The notes under the pieces were generated by a model that made no database searches, had not been told where the DNA came from, and saw nothing but the letters and a program-made list of their open reading frames with translations. From Alistipes sp. (lineage in GTDB: Bacteria > Bacteroidota > Bacteroidia > Bacteroidales > Rikenellaceae), in NCBI GenBank assembly GCA_017408825.1, contig JAFQTX010000035.1, positions 47,656 through 111,655 on the forward strand: a stretch of 64,000 bases of DNA, given 5' to 3'. A program made the position numbers and the translations under genes. This document shows positions 25,810 through 34,979 of this stretch, in pieces (position 1 is the first letter of the stretch; every line of letters starts with the position of its first letter).

Positions 25810-25840
25810 TTGACAAATCAATATTTTGAACTTATCTTTG
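25810..25840 (+). promoter_or_regulatory. Promoter for the small gene/terminase unit
   Basis: TTG at 25810-25812 (within CTTGACA) and TATCTTTG at 25833-25840, spacer 20 bp. It lies in the region divergent from the repressor, where an operator would be expected; no clear palindromic operator was found. Confidence 0.6.
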
Positions 25841-25908
25841 CACCACAAAGTTAAACATTTAATTTCAGAAGTCCAAATATTTTATAACAAACTTTCAATT
25901 TTTCAAGT

Positions 25909-26196
25909 ATGTACACCATTTCACATCAACTTTATCTCGATGTTGGGGAGAGGCTGATGGATGCAATTGGGCGCAAAGAGTACTTCTCTGGAGTGGTCAC
26001 AAGCTACAATGAAGATGTAGAGTGCAGGTTGGTATGCACACTCATTGTGGAGCGAGAAGCCAATGCTTCAGAGGGGCATAGGCTACCACGAATATCGCGT
26101 CTGATCCCCGTATGGTGGGAGTGTCACACCTACCAAGGCGAGGAGGAGATTCTCAACGACTTCTCGTTTCGAGAACTTGCATCAATCATCCTTTAA
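25909..26196 (+). CDS. Hypothetical 95-residue protein of the phage-like module
   Basis: No signal or membrane segment. Contains a Cys-Arg-Leu-Val-Cys stretch and WWECHTYQGEEEILNDFSF; no family recognised. It lies downstream of a good promoter and upstream of the terminase gene in the same direction, so it is probably the first gene of that transcript. Confidence 0.6.
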   Translation: MYTISHQLYLDVGERLMDAIGRKEYFSGVVTSYNEDVECRLVCTLIVEREANASEGHRLPRISRLIPVWWECHTYQGEEEILNDFSFRELASIIL

Positions 26197-26310
26197 CATC
26201 AAGAACAACCTAAGGGGCACTCGTCACATCTCGAAGCGATGCCTTCGCCTCTTAGCCCCACCCATATGTTCGCCAGCATCGTGGCGGGTGGCAAAATTTT
26301 TTAACATATT
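26197..26310 (+). other. Hairpin-rich spacer before the terminase gene
   Basis: 114 bp with three possible hairpins: GGGGC/GCCCC around a CGAAG-CCTTCG hairpin, then CCACCC/GGGTGG enclosing CGCCA/TGGCG (about 26260-26294), followed by AAAATTTTTT. The last has terminator form and could attenuate transcription into the terminase gene. Confidence 0.45.
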
Positions 26311-27774
26311 ATGACACAGAACAAAACAGAGAGCGAGCCTACTATTGATTTAGCATCAGAGCCGAAGCGAGTGTGCTCGTTCGAGGAGTTTACAAGCACG
26401 GTATACCCCTTTATCGAGCTTACGCAGTTTCATCGAAGCTACTATAAGGTACTAAGCGCATTTGCCGAAGGGCGCATACGTAAGCTCATCGTATCAGTAC
26501 CACCACAGCACGGCAAGAGTGTGGGGGCAACTACCCTACTGCCAGCCTATATGCTTGGGCTTGATCCCGACACACGTATAGCCATAGCCTCCTACTCGGG
26601 GACATTGGCATCTAAGTTTAACCGCCGTGTACAGCGCATACTCGACTCACGAGAGTATCGTGAGATATTCCCCGAAACGACCATTAAGCAGGGAACAAAG
26701 CCTCCGAGCTACATACGCACATCGGACGAGGTGGAGATAATAGGGCACAAGGGTGAGCTGCTATCGGTAGGACGTGAGGGCTCGCTAACGGGAAATCGTG
26801 TAGACTGTTTCATCCTCGACGACCTATATAAAGATGCTATGGAGGCACAGTCGCCTGTGGTGCGCAACAACTGCTGGGAGTGGTACACATCGGTAGTGCG
26901 CACACGTATGCACAACGACTCACGAGAGCTGATAGTATTCACCCGCTGGCACGAGGAGGACCTCATAGGCAAACTTATGGAGAGCGAAAAGTGCAGGATG
27001 TTAAACAGCATGGAGGATATCGACATGGTTGAAGATGGCGAGTGGCTATATCTCAACTACGAGGCTGTCAAGGCATCGCCACCCACTCCTCTCGATCCCC
27101 GCAAGGAGGGCGAGGCGCTATGGCCCGAGCAGCAGAACGCCGAGCTTCTTGCCAAGAAACGCCATCTCGACCCAGCACGCTTCGAGGCGATGTATCAAGG
27201 GCATCCTGTCTCGCGCGAGGGGCTACTATATGGCGACGGCTTTCGTGAGTATCAGGAGCTGCCACGCGACATCACGCTAAAGGGAAACTACACCGACACG
27301 GCAGATACGGGCAGCGACTACCTATGCTCGGTGTGCTACGCAGTGGATAGCGACGGGGTGATATACATCACCGACGTAGTATATACACAAGAGGCTATGG
27401 AGCTAAGCGAGAGGCTTGTTGCCGAGATGCTACGCCGCAACGACACACGACGCTCAACAATAGAGAGCAACAATGGTGGCAGAGGCTTTGCCCGTGCCAT
27501 ACAGCGTCTTGCGCCCAGCGTACGCATTGAGTGGTTTCACCAGAGTGGCAACAAGGAGGCACGCATACTATCAAACTCGGCCACAGCACTACATATGCTA
27601 CGTATGCCGAAAAACTGGAAGATACGCTGGCCTGAGTTCTACACTCACCTCACCGCCTACAAACGTCTATTCCGTGCTAACCGTCACGACGATGCTGCCG
27701 ACGCAATTACTGGCATCATAGAGCGTGAGGTGGGCACTACGTCGGGATACTGGAAACGTATGAAGTTCCTATAA
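26311..27774 (+). CDS. Phage terminase large subunit (orphan)
   Basis: 487 residues, full length. ATPase half: Walker A VPPQHGKS (63-70) and Walker B VDCFILDDLYKD (Asp170-Asp171), with SVGREGSLTGNR between them. C-terminal nuclease half: YAVDSDGVIYITDVVYT (first acidic residue), STIESNNGGRGFAR and RHDDAADAITGI (last acidic residues). Known members cut and pump phage DNA into proheads. No portal, capsid, protease or small terminase genes are present here, so it is either a relic or has another use. The intact frame and motifs argue against simple decay. Confidence 0.9.
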   Translation: MTQNKTESEPTIDLASEPKRVCSFEEFTSTVYPFIELTQFHRSYYKVLSAFAEGRIRKLIVSVPPQHGKSVGATTLLPAYMLGLDPDTRIAIASYSGTLASKFNRRVQRILDSREYREIFPETTIKQGTKPPSYIRTSDEVEIIGHKGELLSVGREGSLTGNRVDCFILDDLYKDAMEAQSPVVRNNCWEWYTSVVRTRMHNDSRELIVFTRWHEEDLIGKLMESEKCRMLNSMEDIDMVEDGEWLYLNYEAVKASPPTPLDPRKEGEALWPEQQNAELLAKKRHLDPARFEAMYQGHPVSREGLLYGDGFREYQELPRDITLKGNYTDTADTGSDYLCSVCYAVDSDGVIYITDVVYTQEAMELSERLVAEMLRRNDTRRSTIESNNGGRGFARAIQRLAPSVRIEWFHQSGNKEARILSNSATALHMLRMPKNWKIRWPEFYTHLTAYKRLFRANRHDDAADAITGIIEREVGTTSGYWKRMKFL

Positions 27775-27811
27775 TAATAGGGGTTATCCACTGCGGACAA
27801 CCCCTATTATT
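27773..27811. terminator. Bidirectional terminator between terminase and S9 peptidase
   Basis: AATAATAGGGGTTATCC and GGACAACCCCTATTATT form a long stem around ACTGC between convergent genes. Confidence 0.82.
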
Positions 27812-27833
27812 ATATATATGTATACACAACAGA

Positions 27834-30278
27834 CTAATTAATGATGTCGTTGTTGAGCTGTGGGATATCTGTCGTAGTCTGCTTCTTGCCGAGAAGATGC
27901 TCCGAGAAGTAGTCGGCCATACGCCAGAAGAAGTACTCGTTCATATCACCGAAGCCGTGACGCTGGCCAGGGAGGATGAGCATATCGAAGCGCTTATTAG
28001 CACGAATCAGTGCATCGACAACACGCAACGTGTTACCTGGGTGCACATTCTCGTCGATATCGCCGTGAACAAGTAGCAACTTACCCTTTAGGCGTGATGC
28101 AATCTCAGGATTAGCCGTGATCTTATACTCAAACACTACCTCACCATCCTTCTCAAGCTCCATAATGCCGTGGTGCTTCTCGCTCCACCAGCGGTTGTAG
28201 ATATTGTTGTCGTGGTTACCGGCGCACGATACAGCCACGTCGAAGAAGTCAGGATACATCAAGATAGCTGCGGTAGACATAAAGCCTCCACCCGAGTGGC
28301 CGTGTATACCTACACGCTCAATGTCGATGAACGAGTGGCGTGCGGCGAGCTGCTGAGCAGCAACAACCTTATCTTTAAGACCATAGTCACGCATATTACC
28401 ATAGCCATAGTTGTGATACCACTTCGAGCGGTCGGGATGGCCACCACGGTTACCTACTGTGATGACGATAAAGCCGAGCTGAGCAAGACGATCGGTACGC
28501 ACCAAAGGGTGATACCACGACTGCTCCACAGCCTCGGTCTGAGGACCTGGATATACATACTCGATTATTGGGTACTTCTTGTTAGGGTCAAAGTCGTAAG
28601 GCTTGTACATCACGCCGTGAAGGTCGGTAATGCCATCGGCAGCCTTAACAACGAATGGCTCAGGATACTTATATCCCGCCTGCACAAGAGGCTCGATATC
28701 AACCTTCTGCAGCTCGAGCACCCTGCGACCATCGGTGGTATAGAGCTCCGAAACAGGCGCAGCATCTACACGTGAATAGGTGGTTGTAAAGTAGCGACGA
28801 TCATCCGAGAGCGAGAACTCACCATTGAAATCCTTAGGATCGAGCTGCTTGAGGCCCGAGCCATCGTAGTTCACACGGAAGAGGTGCAAGTAGTATGGAT
28901 TTTCACCCATATTATAGCCAGTAGCCGTAAAATAGATAACACGCTTGGCGTCGTCTACACCCAAGACATTCGAGACGTGCCACTCACCCTTAGTTATCTG
29001 ATTAAGTAGCTGGCCATCTGCCGAATAGCGGTAGAGGTGTGCCCAGCCTGTACGCTCCGACCACTGAACGAACTCCCTGCCAGAGTTGATAAGCGTAGGA
29101 TGCTGCCACTCAATCGAGGTATTCATCTGCTCAACAACCAGATCCTTAGCCGTAGCCGAGGCAACATCCACCACGCAGAGATCGGCACGCTTAATATCAC
29201 GACTCTGACGAATTACGTAGAACTTGTCATTGTCACCAAGCCACGTCACACGCACTGGGCGGTCGTAGCTGTCGGCATGGTCGTAGGGCTTGTTGCATAT
29301 GAACAACATCTGCTCCTTGTACTTGGCCATCTCCACCTTACGACGCTCAAAGGTCTCGGTATCGAACAACTCGAGCCAGAAATCTGGGCTCTGCTCGCCA
29401 GGCATCTGATACTTGTATGTGAATAGCTCGGGGCGCTTCTTGAGGATGTTGATAACCCAGAAGTCGAGCAACATAGAGGTGTTGCTACGCACCGTGGCAA
29501 AGTGCTTAGAGTCGGGCGACCACTGCAAGAATACACGATAGCGCTCACCCTCCTTGAGCTGCTCAATGCAGTCCTCAAACCAGTGATAGGCGGTATCGTC
29601 GGTAGCATCCGAGGTGATCTGATGCTCAACAATAGTCGAGTCCTTAGGATCAACGATAAACTTCTCGACATCCTCGGTGGTCATATACCAGAGGTTGTTA
29701 TCCTTCTGATATACAGCAATCTTACCGTCGGGCGATACGTTAGCCCACTCTGGATAGCGACCTGGACGCTTGTCGATACGCTTGAGTTCACGCTTTGCAA
29801 TATTCCACTCATAGTGAAGCACGAGATTCTTGTCATCGTCATCCTTTGGAGGGTAGAGGTTGTGATCAACAACAGAGGCCAGAGGTGTGATATCGAACAA
29901 TACGTGGGTATCGTTCTCGAGCTTAATATTCGAGATAGGAATATGCTGAGCATCAAATGGATACTGCGAGTCGAGAGTTAGCTTCTCGGCAAGCTCAGCC
30001 ATCGACCACATCTCAGTCTGGCGACCTGAGGCTGGGTCTACGATGTAGTAGGTGATGGCATCTACTGTCTGCCACTTGTACCAGAATTTGTTGCTATTCT
30101 CAAACCAGTTGGGGCGCACCGATGTCTGGGGCACAAGGCGACGCACACGTGCTGGCGAGAACTGCTCAGCGAGGTTATAATTTGGCTCTACCACAGCCTC
30201 AGGCTCGTGAGCAAGCAGCGATGTTGATGTTGCCAGCGCAGCAACAGCAACAATTAGAAGTTTTAGATTCTTTAGCAT
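27834..30278 (-). CDS. S9 family prolyl oligopeptidase (dipeptidyl-peptidase IV-like)
   Basis: 814 residues from the ATG at 30278, chosen because it gives a clean signal peptide (MLKNLKLLIVAVAALATSTS) and lies just after the promoter; a longer upstream frame crosses the promoter. The N-terminal 550 residues form the beta-propeller (DPPIV_N). The C-terminal alpha/beta hydrolase has the nucleophile Ser at about 663 in HGHSGGGF, Asp in HGDIDENVHP and His in LPGQRHGFGD. It acts in the periplasm on peptides, probably removing N-terminal dipeptides after Pro or Ala; exact specificity is inferred. Confidence 0.92.
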   Translation of the reverse strand: MLKNLKLLIVAVAALATSTSLLAHEPEAVVEPNYNLAEQFSPARVRRLVPQTSVRPNWFENSNKFWYKWQTVDAITYYIVDPASGRQTEMWSMAELAEKLTLDSQYPFDAQHIPISNIKLENDTHVLFDITPLASVVDHNLYPPKDDDDKNLVLHYEWNIAKRELKRIDKRPGRYPEWANVSPDGKIAVYQKDNNLWYMTTEDVEKFIVDPKDSTIVEHQITSDATDDTAYHWFEDCIEQLKEGERYRVFLQWSPDSKHFATVRSNTSMLLDFWVINILKKRPELFTYKYQMPGEQSPDFWLELFDTETFERRKVEMAKYKEQMLFICNKPYDHADSYDRPVRVTWLGDNDKFYVIRQSRDIKRADLCVVDVASATAKDLVVEQMNTSIEWQHPTLINSGREFVQWSERTGWAHLYRYSADGQLLNQITKGEWHVSNVLGVDDAKRVIYFTATGYNMGENPYYLHLFRVNYDGSGLKQLDPKDFNGEFSLSDDRRYFTTTYSRVDAAPVSELYTTDGRRVLELQKVDIEPLVQAGYKYPEPFVVKAADGITDLHGVMYKPYDFDPNKKYPIIEYVYPGPQTEAVEQSWYHPLVRTDRLAQLGFIVITVGNRGGHPDRSKWYHNYGYGNMRDYGLKDKVVAAQQLAARHSFIDIERVGIHGHSGGGFMSTAAILMYPDFFDVAVSCAGNHDNNIYNRWWSEKHHGIMELEKDGEVVFEYKITANPEIASRLKGKLLLVHGDIDENVHPGNTLRVVDALIRANKRFDMLILPGQRHGFGDMNEYFFWRMADYFSEHLLGKKQTTTDIPQLNNDIIN

Positions 30279-30317
30279 ATTATTTAAGTTTAATAATCTC
30301 CTTAACGAACATCCACG

Positions 30318-30348
30318 CAAAGATAGAAAAAAAAGCGTAAAGTGCAAA
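30318..30348 (-). promoter_or_regulatory. Promoter for the S9 peptidase gene
   Basis: Minus strand TATCTTTG (30318-30325) and TTTG (30345-30348) with a 19-bp spacer: a textbook Bacteroidetes promoter, 40 bp upstream of the ATG at 30278. Confidence 0.75.
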
Positions 30349-30485
30349 GAGTCGAGAGTAGATAGAGGGGAGATTGGGAAGGCATCTGCAGTTGTACCCC
30401 GTTGGAGTATCAGCAATTGCTGTGGGTATTACCGTGAGCAGAACTCACTCTGAGTATTTTGGGGATAATGGGTATTATGGGGCTT

Positions 30486-30585
30486 CCCCAGAGCGAAGCG
30501 GAAATCCCCAGAGCAAAGCGGAAATCCCCAGAGCAAAACGGAAATCCCCAGAGCGAAGCGGAAATCCCCAGAGCCGAAGTAGCGC
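30486..30585. repeat. 20-bp tandem repeat running into a structured element
   Basis: Five near-identical units of CCCCAGAGCGAAGCGGAAAT starting at 30486, 30506, 30526, 30546 and 30566. The last merges into GCCGAAGTAGCGCCGTTATC, the right end of a truncated palindromic element. GGGGATAATGGG just before could pair with the CCCC of the repeats. Confidence 0.8.
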
Positions 30586-30600
30586 CGTTATCACGAGAAA

Positions 30601-30731
30601 TAAATTTGTTGTCAGAGTGGTGCTAATTTGCCGCCGATTAAGAGATTGCCCCGGATGGGACATACTTGACGTATTTCCCATTCAGCCCAATGATTGAGGT
30701 GGCGAAGTAGCGCCACTATCACAACAAATTA
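30601..30731 (-). repeat. Structured palindromic element, copy H, ending at the proS stop codon
   Basis: TTTGTTGTCAGAGTGG pairs with CCACTATCACAACAAA apart from the conserved mismatches, and the terminal TTA (30729-30731) is the proS stop. The inner arms come from different subtypes (left GATTGCCCCGG, right CAGCCCAATG) and pair poorly, so this copy is a mosaic. The preceding junction CACGAGAAATAAATTTG is identical to that between copies A and B. Confidence 0.75.
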
Positions 30732-32213
30732 GTAGGATTTGGCAAACAAAACACGATACTTCGAAGGCTTGCCTGAGAATACACACGTACCCTCCTCCTC
30801 TACAACATCCATAGGGATGCAGCGGATAGTTGCCTTGGTAGCCTCCTTGATAGCCTGCTCGGTCTCTGGAGTACCATCCCAGTGTGCTGAGATGAAGCCA
30901 CCCTTAGTATTGAGCACCTCCTGGAACTCCTCCCAGGTATCCACCTTAGTAATCATCGAGTTACGGTAGTCGAGAGCCTTCTGGAAGATGTTGTTCTGAA
31001 TCTCGTCAAGAAGGTTTGCTACATAGTCGGCAAGGCCCTGCTGAGATACCACCTCCTTAGTAAGGGTATCACGGCGTGCAAGCTCGATAGTACCATTCTC
31101 AAGGTCGCGTGGACCAAGAGCAAGACGCACTGGCACACCCTTCAACTCATACTCAGCAAACTTAAAGCCTGAGCGCACGTTGTCACGAGCATCAATCTTC
31201 ACCGACACACCCTTAGCACGAAGCTCACGGGCGATCTCCTCGAAGCGTGCGACAACCTGCAAGCGCTGCTCCTCACCCTTGTATATAGGCACCATAACAA
31301 CCTGTATAGGTGCGAGTTTTGGAGGAAGAACAAGACCGTTGTTATCAGAGTGAGCCATAATGAGCGCACCCATAAGGCGTGTCGATACACCCCACGATGT
31401 TGCCCATACATACTCCTGCTTACCCTCCTTCGAGGTATACTGAACGTCGAATGCCTTGGCGAAGTTCTGGCCAAGGAAGTGCGAAGTACCGCTCTGTAGA
31501 GCCTTACCATCCTGCATCAACGCCTCGATGGTGAGGGTATCAACAGCACCTGCAAAGCGCTCGTTAGGCGACTTATGACCCACGATAACAGGCACACCCA
31601 TCCACTCCTCGGCGAAGCGGCGGTAGACGTTGATCATACGCTCGGTCTCCTCGATAGCCTCCTCGGCTGTGGCGTGAGCTGTGTGGCCCTCCTGCCATAG
31701 GAACTCGGCAGTACGTAGGAATAGACGTGTACGCATCTCCCAGCGCACAACGTTAGCCCACTGATTACAGAGGATTGGCAGGTCACGATACGATGTAATC
31801 CAATTCTTGTATGTATTCCAGATGATTGTCTCCGATGTAGGACGCACGATAAGCTCCTCCTCGAGGCGTGCTGCGGGGTCTACTACTACGCCCTTGCCCT
31901 CCTCATCGTTCTTCAGACGGTAGTGCGTAACCACGGCGCACTCCTTGGCGAAGCCCTCAACGTGGCTTGCTTCACGAGAGAAGAATGATTTAGGGATGAA
32001 GAGTGGGAAGTAGGCATTCTCGTGGCCTGTCTCCTTGAACATAGCGTCGAGCACGTCACGCATCTTCTCCCAAATAGCGTAGCCATAAGGTTTGATAACC
32101 ATACAGCCACGGACTGCTGAGTTCTCAGCCAAGCCCGCCTTAATAACCAAGTCGTTGTACCACTGCGAGTAGTTCTCGTCGCTCTTGGTCAGGTCTTTTA
32201 ATTCAACTGCCAT
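30729..32213 (-). CDS. proS: Prolyl-tRNA synthetase (short, eukaryote/archaea-like type)
   Basis: 494 residues, lacking the editing insertion of the longer bacterial form. Class II catalytic core: [40 protein letters not shown] (motif 2) and [16 protein letters not shown] (motif 3), then an anticodon-binding domain (about 290-390) and a C-terminal domain ending with Tyr, as in this subtype. Single gene with its own promoter. Confidence 0.97.
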   Translation of the reverse strand: MAVELKDLTKSDENYSQWYNDLVIKAGLAENSAVRGCMVIKPYGYAIWEKMRDVLDAMFKETGHENAYFPLFIPKSFFSREASHVEGFAKECAVVTHYRLKNDEEGKGVVVDPAARLEEELIVRPTSETIIWNTYKNWITSYRDLPILCNQWANVVRWEMRTRLFLRTAEFLWQEGHTAHATAEEAIEETERMINVYRRFAEEWMGVPVIVGHKSPNERFAGAVDTLTIEALMQDGKALQSGTSHFLGQNFAKAFDVQYTSKEGKQEYVWATSWGVSTRLMGALIMAHSDNNGLVLPPKLAPIQVVMVPIYKGEEQRLQVVARFEEIARELRAKGVSVKIDARDNVRSGFKFAEYELKGVPVRLALGPRDLENGTIELARRDTLTKEVVSQQGLADYVANLLDEIQNNIFQKALDYRNSMITKVDTWEEFQEVLNTKGGFISAHWDGTPETEQAIKEATKATIRCIPMDVVEEEGTCVFSGKPSKYRVLFAKSY

Positions 32214-32274
32214 AATATTTCTCTATTTTGTTCTTGTTTCGAGCACACGTATACCATTAAGGTATAACCGGCCG

Positions 32275-32305
32275 CAAAGATACGAAATAAACCTCAAATT
32301 TCAAA
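32275..32305 (-). promoter_or_regulatory. Promoter for proS
   Basis: Minus strand TATCTTTG (32275-32282) with TTTG (32302-32305), spacer 19 bp. A short hairpin (ATACC/GGTAT, about 32250-32266) begins at the predicted transcript start. Confidence 0.72.
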
Positions 32306-32588
32306 ACCTAAAATAGAGCAATCACACACACATTACAAAAAGACGAAATATTGAATTTAGGCGAAACTAACGAGTGAAGATATACTGATCCTGCGGCACG
32401 GCTTGTCGCAGATGAGCTATACGACCAAAGATAGTAAGGATATAGTCCAAATAATCAAAAAAAATTATTCGTTCACTAAACCTCATAACCGAGTAATTAT
32501 CAACAATTAAAGCGGCAATAAAGGATCAGGGAGATGGGCAAAAGATTAAAAAAATAGGCATCCTCTGAATTTTATTGTCAAAAATTCG
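32306..32588. other. Intergenic region between proS and potA promoters
   Basis: No gene supported. One hairpin without a T-run: CTGCGGCA and TGTCGCAG around CGGCT (32393-32413). The rest is AT-rich. Confidence 0.5.
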
Positions 32589-32739
32589 TATATTTGTGGA
32601 CAATATATACGTGAGTATATAGTTTGTAGATTTTTTGTATGGTGCGAATGGAGGCTTAAAGGTGTGCAAAAATAGACATATTTTTAGGACTACCAGTCGG
32701 CCATATGGGGTTTATTAACTACTAATACTTTTTTGCTTA
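32589..32739 (+). promoter_or_regulatory. Promoter and long leader of the pot operon
   Basis: TATATTTG at 32589-32596 is the -7 box; no well-spaced -33 seen. The transcript would begin near 32603, at a perfect 7-bp hairpin (TATATAC, GTGA loop, GTATATA; 32604-32621), and carry an unexplained leader of about 137 nt before the potA ATG. No known riboswitch was recognised. Confidence 0.55.
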
Positions 32740-34125
32740 ATGGTGAAATCAAATTACATCATCGAGCTCTCGAACATCACCAAGTCGTTCCCCGACAAGG
32801 TGGTTCTCGACGATGTCAGTTTGTCAGTAAAGAAGGGCGAGTTCCTCACAATTCTTGGCCCTTCGGGTTGTGGTAAGACCACACTACTGCGTCTTTTGGC
32901 GGGCTTTAACAGCGCCACAAAGGGTGAAATCCGTATCGGAGGAGAGGTTATGACAGATGTTCCACCTCACCTACGTCCCGTAAATACGGTGTTTCAGCGT
33001 TACGCCCTATTTCCTAATTACAACGTGTACGACAACATCGCCTTTGGCCTGAAACTTCAGAAGGTCGATAAGAGGGAGATCGAGCAACGTGTAAAGCGTG
33101 CGCTCAAGATGGTGGGTATGACCGACTACGAGCACCGTGACGTGCAGTCGCTCTCGGGTGGTCAGCAGCAGCGTGTGGCTATTGCACGTGCTATCGTAAA
33201 CCGCCCACAGGTACTTCTACTCGACGAGCCTCTTGCGGCGCTCGACCTGAAGATGCGTAAGGATATGCAGATGGAGCTTAAGGAGATGCACCGCTCGTTA
33301 GGTATCACCTTTGTATATGTCACACACGACCAGGAGGAGGCACTCACACTGTCGGACACGATCGTAGTGATGAACGAGGGTGTCATTCAGCAGATTGGCA
33401 CACCTACGGACATCTACAACGAGCCTTGCAACGCCTTTGTTGCCGACTTTATTGGCGAGAGCAATATCCTCAACGCCACGATGGTACGCGACCGCCTGGT
33501 GCGCTTTATGGGCAAGGAGTTCGAGTGTATCGACGAGGGCTTTGGCGAGAATGTCGAAGTAGACGTGGTTGTTCGTCCCGAGGACGTATATATCATCCGC
33601 AATGCCGAGGCAGCAATGTTCCACGGCACTGTGCGCTCATGTATATTCAAGGGTGTTCACTACGAGATGTTCGTAGATACGCCTGACGGCTATGAGATTA
33701 TGATTCAGGACTATAACAGCTTCGAGGTTGGTAGCGAGGTAGGTATGCTCATCAAGCCTGCCGACATCCACGTTATGCGCAAGGAGCGCACCGAGAATGT
33801 CGTGGAGGGCACGATGCTCGATGCTACACACGTCGAGATTCTCGGCGAGAAGTTCGAGTGCGAGCCTCAGGAGGGTATCGCTCAGGGCGACACGGTGGAT
33901 GTAGCCTTCGACTTCGATGCTGTGGAGCTCACCGACGACTCTGACGACGGTACTTCGTGGGGTACTATACGCTTCATCCTCTACAAGGGCGACCACTACC
34001 ACCTTACGGTACGCACCGACGAGGGCGAGAACGTATATATCGATACCCACGACGTGTGGGAGGACCTCGATGAGGTAGGTATCAAGATTGCCCCTTCGGC
34101 ACTGCGCATACGCAAGCGTGCATAG
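32740..34125 (+). CDS. potA: Spermidine/putrescine ABC transporter ATP-binding protein PotA
   Basis: 461 residues, clearly longer than E. coli PotA (378). Residues 1-235 form the ABC ATPase: Walker [10 protein letters not shown], signature [14 protein letters not shown], Walker [13 protein letters not shown], and the H-loop His in YVTHDQEE. The C-terminal part holds two TOBE-like modules that resemble each other ([19 protein letters not shown]... and [19 protein letters not shown]...), separated by about 100 residues. It powers uptake through PotB/PotC at the inner membrane. First gene of potABCD. Confidence 0.93.
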   Translation: MVKSNYIIELSNITKSFPDKVVLDDVSLSVKKGEFLTILGPSGCGKTTLLRLLAGFNSATKGEIRIGGEVMTDVPPHLRPVNTVFQRYALFPNYNVYDNIAFGLKLQKVDKREIEQRVKRALKMVGMTDYEHRDVQSLSGGQQQRVAIARAIVNRPQVLLLDEPLAALDLKMRKDMQMELKEMHRSLGITFVYVTHDQEEALTLSDTIVVMNEGVIQQIGTPTDIYNEPCNAFVADFIGESNILNATMVRDRLVRFMGKEFECIDEGFGENVEVDVVVRPEDVYIIRNAEAAMFHGTVRSCIFKGVHYEMFVDTPDGYEIMIQDYNSFEVGSEVGMLIKPADIHVMRKERTENVVEGTMLDATHVEILGEKFECEPQEGIAQGDTVDVAFDFDAVELTDDSDDGTSWGTIRFILYKGDHYHLTVRTDEGENVYIDTHDVWEDLDEVGIKIAPSALRIRKRA

Positions 34126-34187
34126 GCCGAAAAGTGCATTTGAGTTAATTAGACCGTTTTATTGAATTGTAATTTTTCAGTCGAAGA

Positions 34188-34979
34188 ATGAATAGTTTGG
34201 TAAAATTCTTTTCACGACGACGCACGTGGAGTATACCCTACGTAATCTTCCTTGCGATCTTTGTGGTGGTGCCACTCATTCTTATCATGGTATACGCCTT
34301 CCAGTCGAAGGATGGTGGCTTCTCGTTGGAGAACTTCCAGAGGTTTATCAACCAGCCCGAGGCCGCTAACACCTTCATCTACTCGATAGGCATTGCCCTG
34401 ATAACCACCATTATATGTATTATCTTAGGCTACCCCGCAGCCTACATTCTCTCACGTATCAACTCCTCGACAGCACGTGTTGTCGTTATGCTGTTCATCC
34501 TACCTATGTGGATCAACGTGTTGGTACGTACGCTGGCTACCGTAGCGCTATTTGACTTTTTGCGTCTTCCGCTGGGCGAGGGTGCGCTCATCTTTGGTAT
34601 GGTGTATAACTTCCTGCCATTTATGATCTACCCTATCTACAACGTGCTTCAGAAGATGGATCACTCGCTCATCGAGGCTGCCGAGGATCTTGGAGCTACT
34701 CCACGACAGGTGTTTATGCGTGTGGTATTCCCACTCTCGATGCCAGGTGTTGTGAGCGGTATCATGATGGTGTTTATGCCTACGATATCGACCTTCGCTA
34801 TCGCCGAGCTTCTTACGATGAACAACATCAAGCTCTTTGGTACGACCATTCAGGAGAATATCAACAACGGTATGTGGCACTATGGTGCTGCGCTGTCGCT
34901 GATAATGCTTATTATTATAGGTATCACTTCGCTGTTCACCGACTCGTCGGAGGAGGGCGCTAACGAGGGCTTGCTATGA
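34188..34979 (+). CDS. potB: Polyamine ABC transporter permease PotB
   Basis: 263 residues, six membrane segments. The EAA loop that contacts the ATPase is EAAEDLGATPRQVFMRVVFP. It lies 62 bp after potA and overlaps potC by 4 bp (ATGA), implying translational coupling. Confidence 0.92.
   Translation: MNSLVKFFSRRRTWSIPYVIFLAIFVVVPLILIMVYAFQSKDGGFSLENFQRFINQPEAANTFIYSIGIALITTIICIILGYPAAYILSRINSSTARVVVMLFILPMWINVLVRTLATVALFDFLRLPLGEGALIFGMVYNFLPFMIYPIYNVLQKMDHSLIEAAEDLGATPRQVFMRVVFPLSMPGVVSGIMMVFMPTISTFAIAELLTMNNIKLFGTTIQENINNGMWHYGAALSLIMLIIIGITSLFTDSSEEGANEGLL

Noticed and set aside
25092-27774. Complete prophage
   Set aside because: No integrase, portal, capsid, tail or lysis genes, and no flanking att-like direct repeats were noticed.
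30279-30416. 46-residue N-terminal extension of the S9 peptidase
   Set aside because: It would run across the promoter (30318-30348) and bury the signal peptide.
30486-30585. Insertion sequence or transposase remnant
   Set aside because: Only a 20-bp tandem repeat is present; no transposase fragment or terminal inverted repeats with target duplication were seen.
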